This document shows, one piece after another, positions 34,535-43,412 of a stretch of DNA of 64,000 bases (positions are counted from its first letter, which is position 1; each line of letters begins with the position of its first letter). The position numbers and the translations under genes are program-made. The notes under the pieces are model-generated. The model did not search any database, was not told the DNA's origin, and worked only from the letters and a program-made list of their open reading frames with translations. The stretch lies in NCBI GenBank assembly GCA_002722295.1, contig PBLF01000021.1, positions 62,001 through 126,000 of the forward strand, given 5' to 3'. This DNA comes from Stappia sp. (lineage in GTDB: Bacteria; Pseudomonadota; Alphaproteobacteria; Rhizobiales; Stappiaceae).

Positions 34535-35527
34535 TCATGTGCCCTTCTCCTGGGCTTTCTGCTGCTGGTTCTGGAACAGCACGATCGGCACCACGAGAAT
34601 GAGGAGCAGAACCACGGCGACCGCCGAGGACACCGGCCAGTCGCGGTTGGTGAAGAACTCCATCCACAGCGTCTTGCCGATCATGAGCGTCTCGGAACCG
34701 CCGAGCAGATCGGGAATGACAAATTCGCCCACCGCCGGAATGAACACCAGGAAGCAGCCTGCGATGACGCCGGGCAGCGACAGCGGCACCGTGATGGTCC
34801 AGAACGCGCGCCAGGGAGGGCAGCCCAGGTCGCCTGCGGCCTCGAGCAGCGAGGTGTCGAGCTTTTCCAGGCTTGCATAGAGCGGCAGGACCAGAAACGG
34901 CAGGTACGAGTAGACGATGCCGATATAGACCGCGGCATTGGTGTTCAGGATCGTCAGCGGTTGGTCGATCACGCCCAGCCAGAGCAGGGCCTGGTTCAGA
35001 AGTCCCTCGTTCTTGAGGATGCCGATCCAAGCGTAGACGCGGATCAGGAAGCTCGTCCAGAACGGCAGGATGACGAGCATCAGCAGTGTCGCACGCCAGG
35101 CCTTGGGCGCCCGTGCCATCCCGTAGGCGAGCGGATAACCGACGATCAGGGTGATGAGCGTCGAGATGGCCGCGATCGACACGCTTGAGAGATAGGACCG
35201 CCAGTAGAGGTCGTCCTCCGTCAGCCACAGGTAGTTGTCGAAGGAGAAGGCGGCGAACATGGCCTTGATGCCTTCCCAGCCGGCGGCCGGATCGAACACC
35301 GGGGCATACGGCGGGATCGCCACGGCGATCTCGGAAAAGGAGATCTTGAAGACGATGAAGAACGGCAGAAGAAAGAAGAAGAGCAGCCACGCATAGGGCA
35401 TGGCGATGAGAAGTATGCCGCCAAGCGCCCGGCGCCGGCGCACGGGTCGAGCCACGACGCGGCGCTCCGGGTCCTCGCCCGTCGGCTCCGGTGCAGGAAC
35501 TGCGGCAACCTGCTCCACATTGCTCAT
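34535..35527 (-). CDS. potH: Polyamine ABC transporter permease (PotH/PotB family)
   Basis: 330 residues. A ~30-residue basic cytoplasmic leader precedes the first membrane segment (GGILLIAMPYAWLLFFFLLP). The EAA loop is EAAGDLGCPPWRAFWTITVP, with the characteristic FIPAVGEFVIPDLLGGSETL motif of PotH. It pairs with PotI to form the channel. Confidence 0.95.
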   Translation of the reverse strand: MSNVEQVAAVPAPEPTGEDPERRVVARPVRRRRALGGILLIAMPYAWLLFFFLLPFFIVFKISFSEIAVAIPPYAPVFDPAAGWEGIKAMFAAFSFDNYLWLTEDDLYWRSYLSSVSIAAISTLITLIVGYPLAYGMARAPKAWRATLLMLVILPFWTSFLIRVYAWIGILKNEGLLNQALLWLGVIDQPLTILNTNAAVYIGIVYSYLPFLVLPLYASLEKLDTSLLEAAGDLGCPPWRAFWTITVPLSLPGVIAGCFLVFIPAVGEFVIPDLLGGSETLMIGKTLWMEFFTNRDWPVSSAVAVVLLLILVVPIVLFQNQQQKAQEKGT

Positions 35528-35560
35528 GGCCGTTCCCCGTGTCCTTCGCCCTTCACCTGC

Positions 35561-36715
35561 CTAGCGTGTCAGGATCAGGCCCGCGTCCCGATCCCAGCTC
35601 AGCCAAACCTTGTCGTCCCAGCCCACCGGCTTCTCGACCGTGCGGCTGCGGTTCGCGACCGTGGCGCGGACCGTTTCCTCATCGGCGATGTGCGTATGAT
35701 AGATCGAGACGTCGCCCAGGTAGGCGATGTCCCAGACCTCGCCATGCACGGCGTTGACCTTGCTATCCGGCTCGTCGAAGGAGATCCGCACCTTCTCCGG
35801 ACGAATGGCGAACCACACGGTCTCGCCAATGCCGGCCTCAACCTTTTGCGCCACGTCGATGTCGCAGGAAAACAGCGGGCAGTGCAGCCGCATCCCGTCC
35901 TCGGCATGCGCGACGACCTTGCATTCCATCATGTTGATGTCGCCGATGAAGTCCGCAACGAACCGGGAGTTGGGGACCTCATAGATCTCCGCCGGCGTGG
36001 CGATCTGGATGATGCGTCCCTTGTCCATCACCGCGATGCGGTCGGCCACCGTCATGGCCTCTTCCTGGTCGTGGGTGACGATCAGGAATGTCATGCCGAG
36101 CTCGTACTGCAGGTCCATGAGCTCGAACTGGGTATCCTCGCGCAGTTTGCGGTCGAGAGCGCCGAGTGGCTCGTCGAGAAGGAGCACTTTCGGCTTCTTG
36201 GCAAGGGAACGCGCCAGGGCCACACGCTGGCGCTGGCCGCCGGAAAGCTGGTGAGGCTTGCGTTTGGCGAAATGCTCGAGCCGCACGAGCTTGAGCATTT
36301 CCGACACGCGCAAGGCGATATCGGTCCGGGGCATGCCCTCCTGCCTGAGGCCGAAGGCGACATTCGCCTCCACGCTCATGTGCGGAAACAGGGCATAGGA
36401 CTGGAACATCATGTTCACCGGTCGCCGGTAGGGGGGCACGCCGGCGAGGTTCTGTCCGTCGAGAAGGATCTCTCCGGCGTTCGGCGTCTCGAAGCCGGCG
36501 AGCATGCGCATCATCGTCGTCTTGCCGCAGCCGGACCCGCCGAGAAGAGCGAAGAACTCCCGCTCGTGGATTTTCAGGCTGAGGTCATCGACGGCGGTGA
36601 AGTCGCCGAAGGTCTTCGTCACGTTTCGGAATTCGATGAACGGTCGTGCCGCTGGGTCCTCCCAGGGCGCAAAGTCGCGACGGACGGGTCCAACCGGTTT
36701 CTTCGCCAAGATCAC
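35561..36715 (-). CDS. potG: Polyamine ABC transporter ATPase (PotG/PotA family)
   Basis: 384 residues. Walker A LLGGSGCGKTTMMR, signature LSGGQRQRVALARSLAKKPK, Walker B VLLLDEPLGALDRKLRED and switch His in LIVTHDQEEAMTVADRIAV are intact. The C-terminal TOBE_2 domain (IRPEKVRISFDEPD) is present. The predicted start is GTG 36715. A hairpin at 36803-36828 lies between it and potF. Confidence 0.95.
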   Translation of the reverse strand: MILAKKPVGPVRRDFAPWEDPAARPFIEFRNVTKTFGDFTAVDDLSLKIHEREFFALLGGSGCGKTTMMRMLAGFETPNAGEILLDGQNLAGVPPYRRPVNMMFQSYALFPHMSVEANVAFGLRQEGMPRTDIALRVSEMLKLVRLEHFAKRKPHQLSGGQRQRVALARSLAKKPKVLLLDEPLGALDRKLREDTQFELMDLQYELGMTFLIVTHDQEEAMTVADRIAVMDKGRIIQIATPAEIYEVPNSRFVADFIGDINMMECKVVAHAEDGMRLHCPLFSCDIDVAQKVEAGIGETVWFAIRPEKVRISFDEPDSKVNAVHGEVWDIAYLGDVSIYHTHIADEETVRATVANRSRTVEKPVGWDDKVWLSWDRDAGLILTR

Positions 36716-36802
36716 CCCCTCTGAGATCTCCGGCGGGCCTCTTCGGGAGGGCGACCGGACTGCGGCGAAACGAAAGAGAAACGCGAAAGATCCGGAAAGG
36801 CG

Positions 36803-36828
36803 AAGGGCCGGCGCTCAGGCCGGCCCTT
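36803..36828 (-). terminator. Intercistronic hairpin between potF and potG
   Basis: A 10-bp stem (AAGGGCCGGC at 36803-36812 with its complement at 36819-36828) and loop GCTCAG start 10 bases after the potF stop. It has no strong U tract, so it probably acts as a partial terminator or RNA-stabilising element that lets the binding protein be made in excess. Confidence 0.65.
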
Positions 36829-36837
36829 GCCCGGGCA

Positions 36838-37929
36838 TCACTGGCCGGTCTTCACCTTGGTCCACTCGCGGGTGCGGGACCGCAGCGCCTTCGGCGACTT
36901 GGTGGTGGTGGAGAACAGCTTGTCGATCGTGGACTGGGGCGGATAGATCGCCGGGTCGTCCAGGACGTCCTTGCTGACGAACTCCTGGCTGGCCTTGTTG
37001 CCGTTGGCATAGAAGACGTAGTCGGTCGCCTTGGCGATCACTTCCGGCTTCATGATGTAGTTGAGGAAGGCGTGAGCCTCCTCGACATGCGGAGCGTCCG
37101 CCGGGATGGCCATGTTGTCGAACCACATCATGGCGCCTTCCTTCGGGATCGAATAGGCAACTGTGACGCCGTTGTCGGCCTCCGCCGCGCGATCGCGCGC
37201 CTGCAGCACGTCGCCGGACCAGCCGATGGCGATGCAGATGTCTCCGTTCGCCAGCGCGTTGATGTACTCCGAGGAGTGGAACTTCTGGATATAGGGGCGG
37301 ACCTTCAGCAGGAGTTCCGTCGCCTTGGCGAAGTCTTCCGGATCGCTGCTGTCCGGATCCAGCCCCAGGTAGTTGAGCGCGGCCGGGAAAATCTCGTCGG
37401 CGGTGTCGAGGAAATGGATGCCGCAGTCGGCGAACTTGGCCGCGATCTCCGGATCGAACACCATGTCCCAGCTGTCGACCGGCGCGTCGGGCATGCGCTC
37501 CTTGATCTTCTCGACGTTGTAGCCGATGCCGGTCGTGCCCCACATGTAGTTGATGGCATGCTCGTTGCCCGGATCGAACTTCTCGATGCGCTGCATGATC
37601 TGCGGCCACAGGTTGTCGATGTTCGGAAGCTTGGACTTGTCGAGCTTCTGGAACACGCCTGCCTGGATCTGCCGGCCCAGGAACGTGCCGGTCGGCACGA
37701 CGACGTCATAGCCCGTCCCGCCCGCGAGCAGCTTCGTCTCCAGCATCTCGTTGCTGTCGAACACGTCGTAGACGACCTTGATCCCGGTTTCCTTGGTGAA
37801 ATCCTCCAGGATGGATTCGTCGATATAGTCCGACCAGTTGTAGACGCGGACCGTCTTCTCCTGGGCGCTGGCCCCGGAAATGCCGGCGATCGTTGCAAGG
37901 GCAATGCCCGTCAACAAGAGCTTCTTCAT
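36838..37929 (-). CDS. potF: Putrescine/spermidine periplasmic binding protein (PotF family)
   Basis: 363 residues. The signal peptide MKKLLLTGIALATIAGISGA is cleaved after SAQ. The mature N-terminus VRVYNWSDYIDESILEDFTK is a hallmark of PotD/PotF, and AIGWSGDVLQARDRAAEADN shapes the polyamine site. It delivers polyamine to PotGHI. It is first in the operon, 178 bp after a glutamine-synthetase-like gene transcribed in the same direction. Confidence 0.96.
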   Translation of the reverse strand: MKKLLLTGIALATIAGISGASAQEKTVRVYNWSDYIDESILEDFTKETGIKVVYDVFDSNEMLETKLLAGGTGYDVVVPTGTFLGRQIQAGVFQKLDKSKLPNIDNLWPQIMQRIEKFDPGNEHAINYMWGTTGIGYNVEKIKERMPDAPVDSWDMVFDPEIAAKFADCGIHFLDTADEIFPAALNYLGLDPDSSDPEDFAKATELLLKVRPYIQKFHSSEYINALANGDICIAIGWSGDVLQARDRAAEADNGVTVAYSIPKEGAMMWFDNMAIPADAPHVEEAHAFLNYIMKPEVIAKATDYVFYANGNKASQEFVSKDVLDDPAIYPPQSTIDKLFSTTTKSPKALRSRTREWTKVKTGQ

Positions 37930-38107
37930 TCTTCCTGCCTCCGTTCTGGCGATCCGCGCCCCTCGTCCGCGCGATGGTCGTACGGGCGAAGTCTGGGGGC
38001 TTTTCGTGACGCGTCTTGCGATGCGCGATGATCTCGAGGACGTAGCGTAGAAGCGATGGGCGGCCGGCTCAAGTGCATGATTGCGTTACAGGAGCCCCAA
38101 CTCCCCA

Positions 38108-39499
38108 TCAAAGATACGTCTGACGTTCCAGAGAGGAAATCTCGCGGCCGAATGCGAAGAGCTCATGACGCTTGATGTCGGTCAGGACCTTGTGCATGTC
38201 GGTGCCGACAGCGTCGACCATGCGCCGTGAGGCCGAGAAGGCGTCGATCGCCTCGTCCATCCACGGCGTCAGGTGCGGGGCGGTCTTTTCATAGGCATTG
38301 CCCTCGACCGGCGGCGGCGGGGCGACCTTGCCGAGCACGCCCTGCAGCATTCCCGCCAGGACTCCCGTCAGTACCAGATAGGGATTGGCGTCCGCGCCCG
38401 CGATCCGGTGCTCGATACGCGCCGATTCCGGCGTGCCGGCTGGAACGCGCAGGGCCACGGACCGGTTGTCGTGTCCCCAGCAGATCGACGTGGGGGCGTA
38501 GGAGCCCGGCTGCATGCGACGAAAGCCGTTGAACGTGGACACGAAGAGGAGGTGGGCCTCCTGCATCGTGTCGAGCAGGCCCTTGATGGCATGGCCGAGA
38601 CGGGCTTCTCCCTGTTCGGGGTCGGCGAAGATGTTGCCCGATCCGTCCTCCATGGAGACATGCACATGCATTCCGTTGCCCGGCCATTCCACGAAGGGCT
38701 TGGCCATGAAGGAGGCCTTGAGATTGTGCTTGCGTGCCACGCCCGCGACGAGCCTTCGCAACAGGACGGCATCGTCGGCCGCCAGCAGCGGGTCGCGCCG
38801 ATAGTGCAGATTGAGCTCGAACTGGCCGGGCGCGGCCTCCGAGACGGCCGCATCTGCCGGAATTCCTTGCGCATCGGCGGAACGGCGCAACTCGTCCACC
38901 ACCCCCATCAGCGCTTCGAGGTCGGACAGCGCATACATGTTCTGGCGGGCAGGGCCGAGGTGGGTCGCGAAGACCGGAGTCGGCGCGCCCGACCAGTCGC
39001 CGTCGTCCTGATCCTCGAAGAGGTAGAACTCGAGCTCGAAGGCCGCCGTCGCGCTCAGTCCGTGTTCGGCGAGCCTGTCGCGCATTCGCGCCAGAACGTG
39101 GCGCGGGTCGCACAGAAACGCCTTGCCGTCCCGGTCGTGCATGGAAAGCAGGACCTGTGCCGTGGGCCGGTCCATCCAGGGTACGAGATTGAGCGTTCCC
39201 GGCACCGGCCAGCACACCCCGTCCTTGTCGCCGGTCTCGATGTGCATTCCCGTTTCCTCGACCTCGCGGCCCCAGACATCGAGGCCGAAGAGGGAGAACG
39301 GCAACGCGACTCCATTTTCGAAGACCTTGCGCAGGGCGCTTCCAGGAAGCCACTTGCCACGCAGCACGCCGTTGCTGTCTGGCAGGATGACCTCAAGCGT
39401 GTCGAGATCGCCGTGACGCTCCTCGAAGCGTCGCACCACCTCCTCCCAGTTCTCGCAACTGGCCGGCCGGCTCCAGGCCGCGCGCCGGGTGTGCAACAT
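38108..39499 (-). CDS. Glutamine synthetase-family protein, probable glutamyl-polyamine synthetase (PuuA-like)
   Basis: 463 residues. Glutamine-synthetase motifs are present: LEVILPDSNGVLRGKWLPGS, the metal-binding AAFELEFYLF, GQFELNLHYRRDPLLAADDA and the ammonia/ATP block MAKPFVEWPGNGMHVHVSME. In a polyamine cluster such proteins gamma-glutamylate putrescine or other amines. ATG 39499 is chosen because GGAGG precedes it; the ATG at 39544 lies in the operator. It is divergent from the GntR gene and may lead the transcript into potFGHI. Confidence 0.9.
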   Translation of the reverse strand: MLHTRRAAWSRPASCENWEEVVRRFEERHGDLDTLEVILPDSNGVLRGKWLPGSALRKVFENGVALPFSLFGLDVWGREVEETGMHIETGDKDGVCWPVPGTLNLVPWMDRPTAQVLLSMHDRDGKAFLCDPRHVLARMRDRLAEHGLSATAAFELEFYLFEDQDDGDWSGAPTPVFATHLGPARQNMYALSDLEALMGVVDELRRSADAQGIPADAAVSEAAPGQFELNLHYRRDPLLAADDAVLLRRLVAGVARKHNLKASFMAKPFVEWPGNGMHVHVSMEDGSGNIFADPEQGEARLGHAIKGLLDTMQEAHLLFVSTFNGFRRMQPGSYAPTSICWGHDNRSVALRVPAGTPESARIEHRIAGADANPYLVLTGVLAGMLQGVLGKVAPPPPVEGNAYEKTAPHLTPWMDEAIDAFSASRRMVDAVGTDMHKVLTDIKRHELFAFGREISSLERQTYL

Positions 39500-39534
39500 G
39501 AATGCCTCCGAGGTCGATTGCCGAAACTGTGAAA

Positions 39535-39544
39535 ATGTGATCAC
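39535..39544. promoter_or_regulatory. Putative GntR operator, copy 1
   Basis: ATGTGATCAC contains the dyad GTGATCAC and lies 35 bp upstream of the GntR gene and 36 bp before the divergent glutamine-synthetase-like start. The identical decamer is found at 40377-40386 after the regulator gene. Binding by the GntR protein encoded between them is inferred. Confidence 0.6.
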
Positions 39545-39579
39545 TTGTCGGCAAAGCTGTCAAGCGAGGCCGGAGACGG

Positions 39580-40365
39580 ATGGTGGATGAAAGGGGCCGG
39601 ATATCGCGGCGCACGCCGTCGCCAGCCCGGCGTGAGGCGGCGGCCGGGATGACCGGGCCGGTTGCGGATGCGGCGGGCGAGCAGGCGATATCCGGTGAGA
39701 TGCCCGGGCCGAACGGTTCCCCCCAAAGAGGTGTGAGGCGGGGCGAGGTGGAGCGCGCCCTGCGCGATGCGCTGTTGACCGGCCGCTTCGTTCCCGGACG
39801 GCCTGTGACCTTGCGCGGGCTCGCCGGAGAGCTGGGTGTGAGCCCGATGCCGGTGCGGGAGGCCCTGCGGACGGTGGCTGCGGGCAATGCGCTGGAGATC
39901 CGCGAGAACGGGCGCATCCAGGTGCCGCGCATGACGGCGGAGCGGTTTGGCGAAATCCTTGATGCACGACTGCTTCTGGAGCCGGAGCTGGCGCGCCGGG
40001 CGGCGCCGACCCTGGGGCGCGGGGATGCGGCGGAGCTGGAGGCGATCGACACGGAGATCGACGCCAGTCTCGAGAACGGCGATGTGGACACCTACATGCG
40101 CCTCAACCACGCCTTCCATTTTCGCATCTATTCTGCCGCCGGTTCGAGTGTCATCCTGCCGCTGGTGGAAACCCTTTGGCTGCAGTTCGGTCCCTTCATG
40201 CGTACGGTCTACGGTCGGCTCGGAACGGCCGCCCTGGTGGACCATCACAAGGAAGCGGTGTCCGCGATCCGTGCGGCGGACACCGAGGCGCTGGCGGCAG
40301 CGGTCGCGGGAGACATCCGCTGCGGGATGACGCTTCTGGCGGATGCCGGTCTGGCCGCAGATTGA
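39580..40365 (+). CDS. GntR-family regulator (FCD/FadR type) of polyamine genes
   Basis: 261 residues. A ~50-residue, unconserved N-terminus precedes the winged helix (RRGEVERALRDALLTGRFVP, VTLRGLAGELGVSPMPVREA, then EIRENGRIQVPRMT). The C-terminal FCD ligand domain shows the metal-binding pattern (Asp in LDARLLLEPELARR, His in LNHAFHFRIYSAAG, His in VDHHKEAVSAIR). The true start may be the ATG at 39649, which gives a shorter leader. It lies between two divergent halves of a polyamine locus, and its likely operators flank it on both sides. Confidence 0.9.
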   Translation: MVDERGRISRRTPSPARREAAAGMTGPVADAAGEQAISGEMPGPNGSPQRGVRRGEVERALRDALLTGRFVPGRPVTLRGLAGELGVSPMPVREALRTVAAGNALEIRENGRIQVPRMTAERFGEILDARLLLEPELARRAAPTLGRGDAAELEAIDTEIDASLENGDVDTYMRLNHAFHFRIYSAAGSSVILPLVETLWLQFGPFMRTVYGRLGTAALVDHHKEAVSAIRAADTEALAAAVAGDIRCGMTLLADAGLAAD

Positions 40366-40376
40366 CAATGGACGAT

Positions 40377-40386
40377 ATGTGATCAC
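40377..40386. promoter_or_regulatory. Putative GntR operator, copy 2
   Basis: An identical ATGTGATCAC, extended to TGTGATCACA, 12 bp after the GntR stop and ~100 bp upstream of the second glutamine-synthetase-like gene. It marks a separate promoter for that gene and the aminotransferase and oxidase that follow. Confidence 0.6.
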
Positions 40387-40484
40387 AAGATTGGCGCGTT
40401 GAGGTCGAGGCGCGCGATCGGTCCTGCCCGGGACCGGCGGCTTCGTCAGGTGCATCCCACGCGCGCCGGAAAGGCAGGACTGTC

Positions 40485-41882
40485 GTGAGCAAGAAGAAGA
40501 AAGTCGCGCGCCAGATCGAAAGCCGGCGCGGCGTCGCCTCCCTGGACGAGGCGCGCATGTGGCTTTCGGAGCGTGGCATCGAGGACATCGAGTGCATCGT
40601 GCCGGATCTTGCCGGCGTCGCGCGAGGCAAGATGATGCCGACGGAGAAGTTCTTCTCCGGTCCGGTCATGACCATGCCCTCGTCGATCTTCGCCCAGACC
40701 ATTTCGGGCGACTATCCGCCCGACGACGAGCGCTTTCAGCACAATCCCACCGACGGCGACCTCTTCTTCCGCGCCGACTATGCGACGTTGACACGCGTTC
40801 CGTGGGAGAGCGATCCGACCGCCCAGCTTATTCACGATGCCTACACCCGTGACGGCATCCCCGTCGAGACCTCGCCGCGCAACGTGCTCAAGCGCGTTCT
40901 GGCGCTTTACGAGGACGAGGGCTGGGATCCGGTGGTCGCGCCGGAAATGGAATTCTACCTCGTGCGCCCCAACACCGACCCCGACTATCCGCTGGAGCCG
41001 CCCACGGGCCGCTCGGGCCGTCCGGAGGTTGGCCGACAGTCCTATTCCATTTCGGCGCTCAACGAGTTCGACGACCTCATCGACGACATCTACGACCTTT
41101 CCGAGGCGCAGGGTCTGGAGATCGACACGCTGATCCACGAGGAGGGAGCGGCGCAGATGGAGATCAACCTGCGTCACGGCCACCCGCTGGAACTGGCCGA
41201 CCAGGTGTTCCTGTTCAAGCGCACCATCCGGGAGGCGGCGCTTCGGCACGAGATGTATGCGACCTTCATGGCCAAGCCGATGACCAACCAGCCCGGCTCG
41301 TCCATGCATATCCACCAGTCGGTCATGGACAAGGAGACCGGCGCCAACATCTTCTCGCGTGACGACGGAGAGGCGAGCCGGGAGTTCCTGTCCTTCATTG
41401 CCGGTCATCAGGCCTATCTTCCCGCCGTGACCTGCATCCTGGCTCCCTACGTGAATTCCTATCGCCGCTATACCCGCGGGACCACGGCGCCGGTGAACGT
41501 GCACTGGGGATACGACAATCGCACCGTGGGCCTGCGTGTGCCCAATTCGAAGCCGGCCGCGCGTCGGCTCGAGAACCGCGTGCCCTCGTCGGACACGAAC
41601 CCCTATCTCGCCATCGCGGCGTCACTCGCCTGCGGTTACCTCGGCATCAAGCAGAAGCTGACCCCCGGAGAGCCGATTGCGGGGAACTTCAGCGAGCACA
41701 TGCACGCGCTGCCGCGTGGCCTGCTGGAGGCGGTCGACCTGTTCGGAGAGTGCGATGATCTCATCGACGTCTTCGGCGAGAAGTTCGTCGCGACCTACCG
41801 GGCGGTGAAGCAGGAGGAATTCGAGACCTTCATGAGCGTCATCAGTCCGTGGGAGCGCGAGTACCTGCTGCTCAACGTTTGA
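40485..41882 (+). CDS. puuA: Glutamine synthetase-family protein, probable gamma-glutamylputrescine synthetase
   Basis: 465 residues. Family motifs: IECIVPDLAGVARGKMMPTE, VVAPEMEFYLVRPNTDPDYP, EEGAAQMEINLRHGHPLELA and MAKPMTNQPGSSMHIHQSVM, followed by PVNVHWGYDNRTVGLRVPNS with the catalytic Arg region. It ligates glutamate to putrescine at ATP cost, the first step of the Puu pathway. GTG 40485 has AGGA 7 bases upstream. A second family member is encoded at 38108-39499, so two substrates or two roles are likely. Confidence 0.88.
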   Translation: MSKKKKVARQIESRRGVASLDEARMWLSERGIEDIECIVPDLAGVARGKMMPTEKFFSGPVMTMPSSIFAQTISGDYPPDDERFQHNPTDGDLFFRADYATLTRVPWESDPTAQLIHDAYTRDGIPVETSPRNVLKRVLALYEDEGWDPVVAPEMEFYLVRPNTDPDYPLEPPTGRSGRPEVGRQSYSISALNEFDDLIDDIYDLSEAQGLEIDTLIHEEGAAQMEINLRHGHPLELADQVFLFKRTIREAALRHEMYATFMAKPMTNQPGSSMHIHQSVMDKETGANIFSRDDGEASREFLSFIAGHQAYLPAVTCILAPYVNSYRRYTRGTTAPVNVHWGYDNRTVGLRVPNSKPAARRLENRVPSSDTNPYLAIAASLACGYLGIKQKLTPGEPIAGNFSEHMHALPRGLLEAVDLFGECDDLIDVFGEKFVATYRAVKQEEFETFMSVISPWEREYLLLNV

Positions 41883-41891
41883 GGACATGCG

Positions 41892-41917
41892 TGCCCGGGT
41901 GATCAGCCTCCCGGGCA
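41892..41917 (+). other. Intercistronic hairpin puuA-aminotransferase
   Basis: An 8-bp stem TGCCCGGG / CCCGGGCA with a 10-base loop lies 10 bases after the puuA-type stop. No T tract follows, so it is more likely an RNA-processing or partial termination element than a full terminator. Confidence 0.45.
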
Positions 41918-41980
41918 TGTGTTCATAACCACGCCCCGCAAGATCGGGACATCAACAACAAGATCGGGAGACGCGCCGCC

Positions 41981-43378
41981 ATGACCGCTGCCTCGAACCG
42001 TTATCCGACCGCCGAATATCGCGCCCGCGACGCGGCTCACCACATGCACCCCTTCACCGACACGGGCGAATTGAACCGGGAGGGTGCCCGCGTCATCACG
42101 TCGGCGCGTGGCGTGTGGCTCACCGATAGCGAGGGAAAGCAGTACCTCGATGGAATGGCCGGGCTCTGGTGCAGCCAGGTGGGCCACGGGCGTGAGGAGA
42201 TCGTCGAGGCGGTCGAGAAGCAGATGCGCGAACTCGACTACTACAACACCTTCTTCAAGACGACCCATCCGCCGGTCGTCGAGCTTGCCGACAAGCTCGC
42301 CAGTATCGCGCCTGACAATTTCAACCGTGTCTTCTTCTGCTCCTCCGGGTCCGAGGCCAATGACACCGTGTTCCGCATGGTGCGCACCTACTGGGATCTC
42401 ATGGGCAAGCCGGAGAAGAAGGCGATCATCGGCCGCTGGAACGGCTACCACGGCTCAACACTCGCCGGAACGAGCCTTGGCGGCATGACCGCAATGCACG
42501 GTCAGGGCGATCTGCCGGTGCCGGGCGTCCATCACGTCGCGCAGCCCTACTGGTTCGGTGAAGGGGCGGCCATGGATCCGGGCGAGTTCGGCATCTGGGC
42601 GGCGCGCGAACTGGAACGCAAGATCGACGAACTGGGCGAGGGCGCGGTGGCGGCCTTCATCGCGGAGCCGATCCAGGGCGCGGGCGGCGTGATCATTCCG
42701 CCCGACACCTATTGGCCGGAGATCATGCGCATCTGTCGCGAGCGGGACATCCTGCTTGTCGCCGATGAGGTGATTTGCGGTTTCGGCCGCCTCGGACGCT
42801 GGTTCGGCTCGCAATACTACGGCATCGAGCCGGATCTGATGCCGATCGCCAAGGGCGTCTCTTCCGGCTACCTGCCGATCGGCGGGGTCATGGTGTCCGA
42901 CCGCGTGGCCGACGCCTTTATCGAAAAGGGAGGCGAGTTCTTTCACGGCTACACCTATTCCGGCCATCCGGCCTGTTGTGCGGCCGCGCTTGCCAACCTG
43001 GAGATCATGCAGCGCGAGAAGTTGGTGGAGCGCGTCGCCGACGACATCGGCCCCTACCTGCAGAAGAAGTGGATCGCGCTGGGCGACCATCCCCTGGTTG
43101 GCGAGGCGCGTATGGTGGGATTGGTCGGGGCTCTGGAGCTTGTGCCCGACAAGGGCGCGCCGGCGACACGCTTCGCTCCCGTGGGCGAGGTCGGGACGCT
43201 TGCCCGCGACATCTCCTTCGACAACGGCCTGGTTATGCGGGCGGTGCGTGACAGCATGATCATCTCGCCACCGCTCGTGCTGACGCATGAGGAGGCGGAC
43301 GAACTGGTCGAACGCGCTGAAAAGACGCTCGACGAAACCTATTCCGCATTGAAGAAACAGGGCCGTATCGCGGCGTGA
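41981..43378 (+). CDS. spuC: Class III PLP aminotransferase, probable putrescine-pyruvate type (SpuC-like)
   Basis: 465 residues. PLP motifs: FFCSSGSEANDTVFRMVRTY, NGYHGSTLAGTSLGGM, LLVADEVICGFGRLGRWFGS and the Schiff-base lysine in LMPIAKGVSSGYLPIGGVMV. The N-terminus HHMHPFTDTGEL is typical of the SpuC/omega-amino acid:pyruvate group. It can move an amino group from putrescine or a related diamine to pyruvate, an alternative to the glutamylated route encoded by its neighbours. Confidence 0.88.
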   Translation: MTAASNRYPTAEYRARDAAHHMHPFTDTGELNREGARVITSARGVWLTDSEGKQYLDGMAGLWCSQVGHGREEIVEAVEKQMRELDYYNTFFKTTHPPVVELADKLASIAPDNFNRVFFCSSGSEANDTVFRMVRTYWDLMGKPEKKAIIGRWNGYHGSTLAGTSLGGMTAMHGQGDLPVPGVHHVAQPYWFGEGAAMDPGEFGIWAARELERKIDELGEGAVAAFIAEPIQGAGGVIIPPDTYWPEIMRICRERDILLVADEVICGFGRLGRWFGSQYYGIEPDLMPIAKGVSSGYLPIGGVMVSDRVADAFIEKGGEFFHGYTYSGHPACCAAALANLEIMQREKLVERVADDIGPYLQKKWIALGDHPLVGEARMVGLVGALELVPDKGAPATRFAPVGEVGTLARDISFDNGLVMRAVRDSMIISPPLVLTHEEADELVERAEKTLDETYSALKKQGRIAA

Positions 43379-43412
43379 CGCCGCGCCCGTCCGTCGTTCC
43401 GGAGACCAGGTC

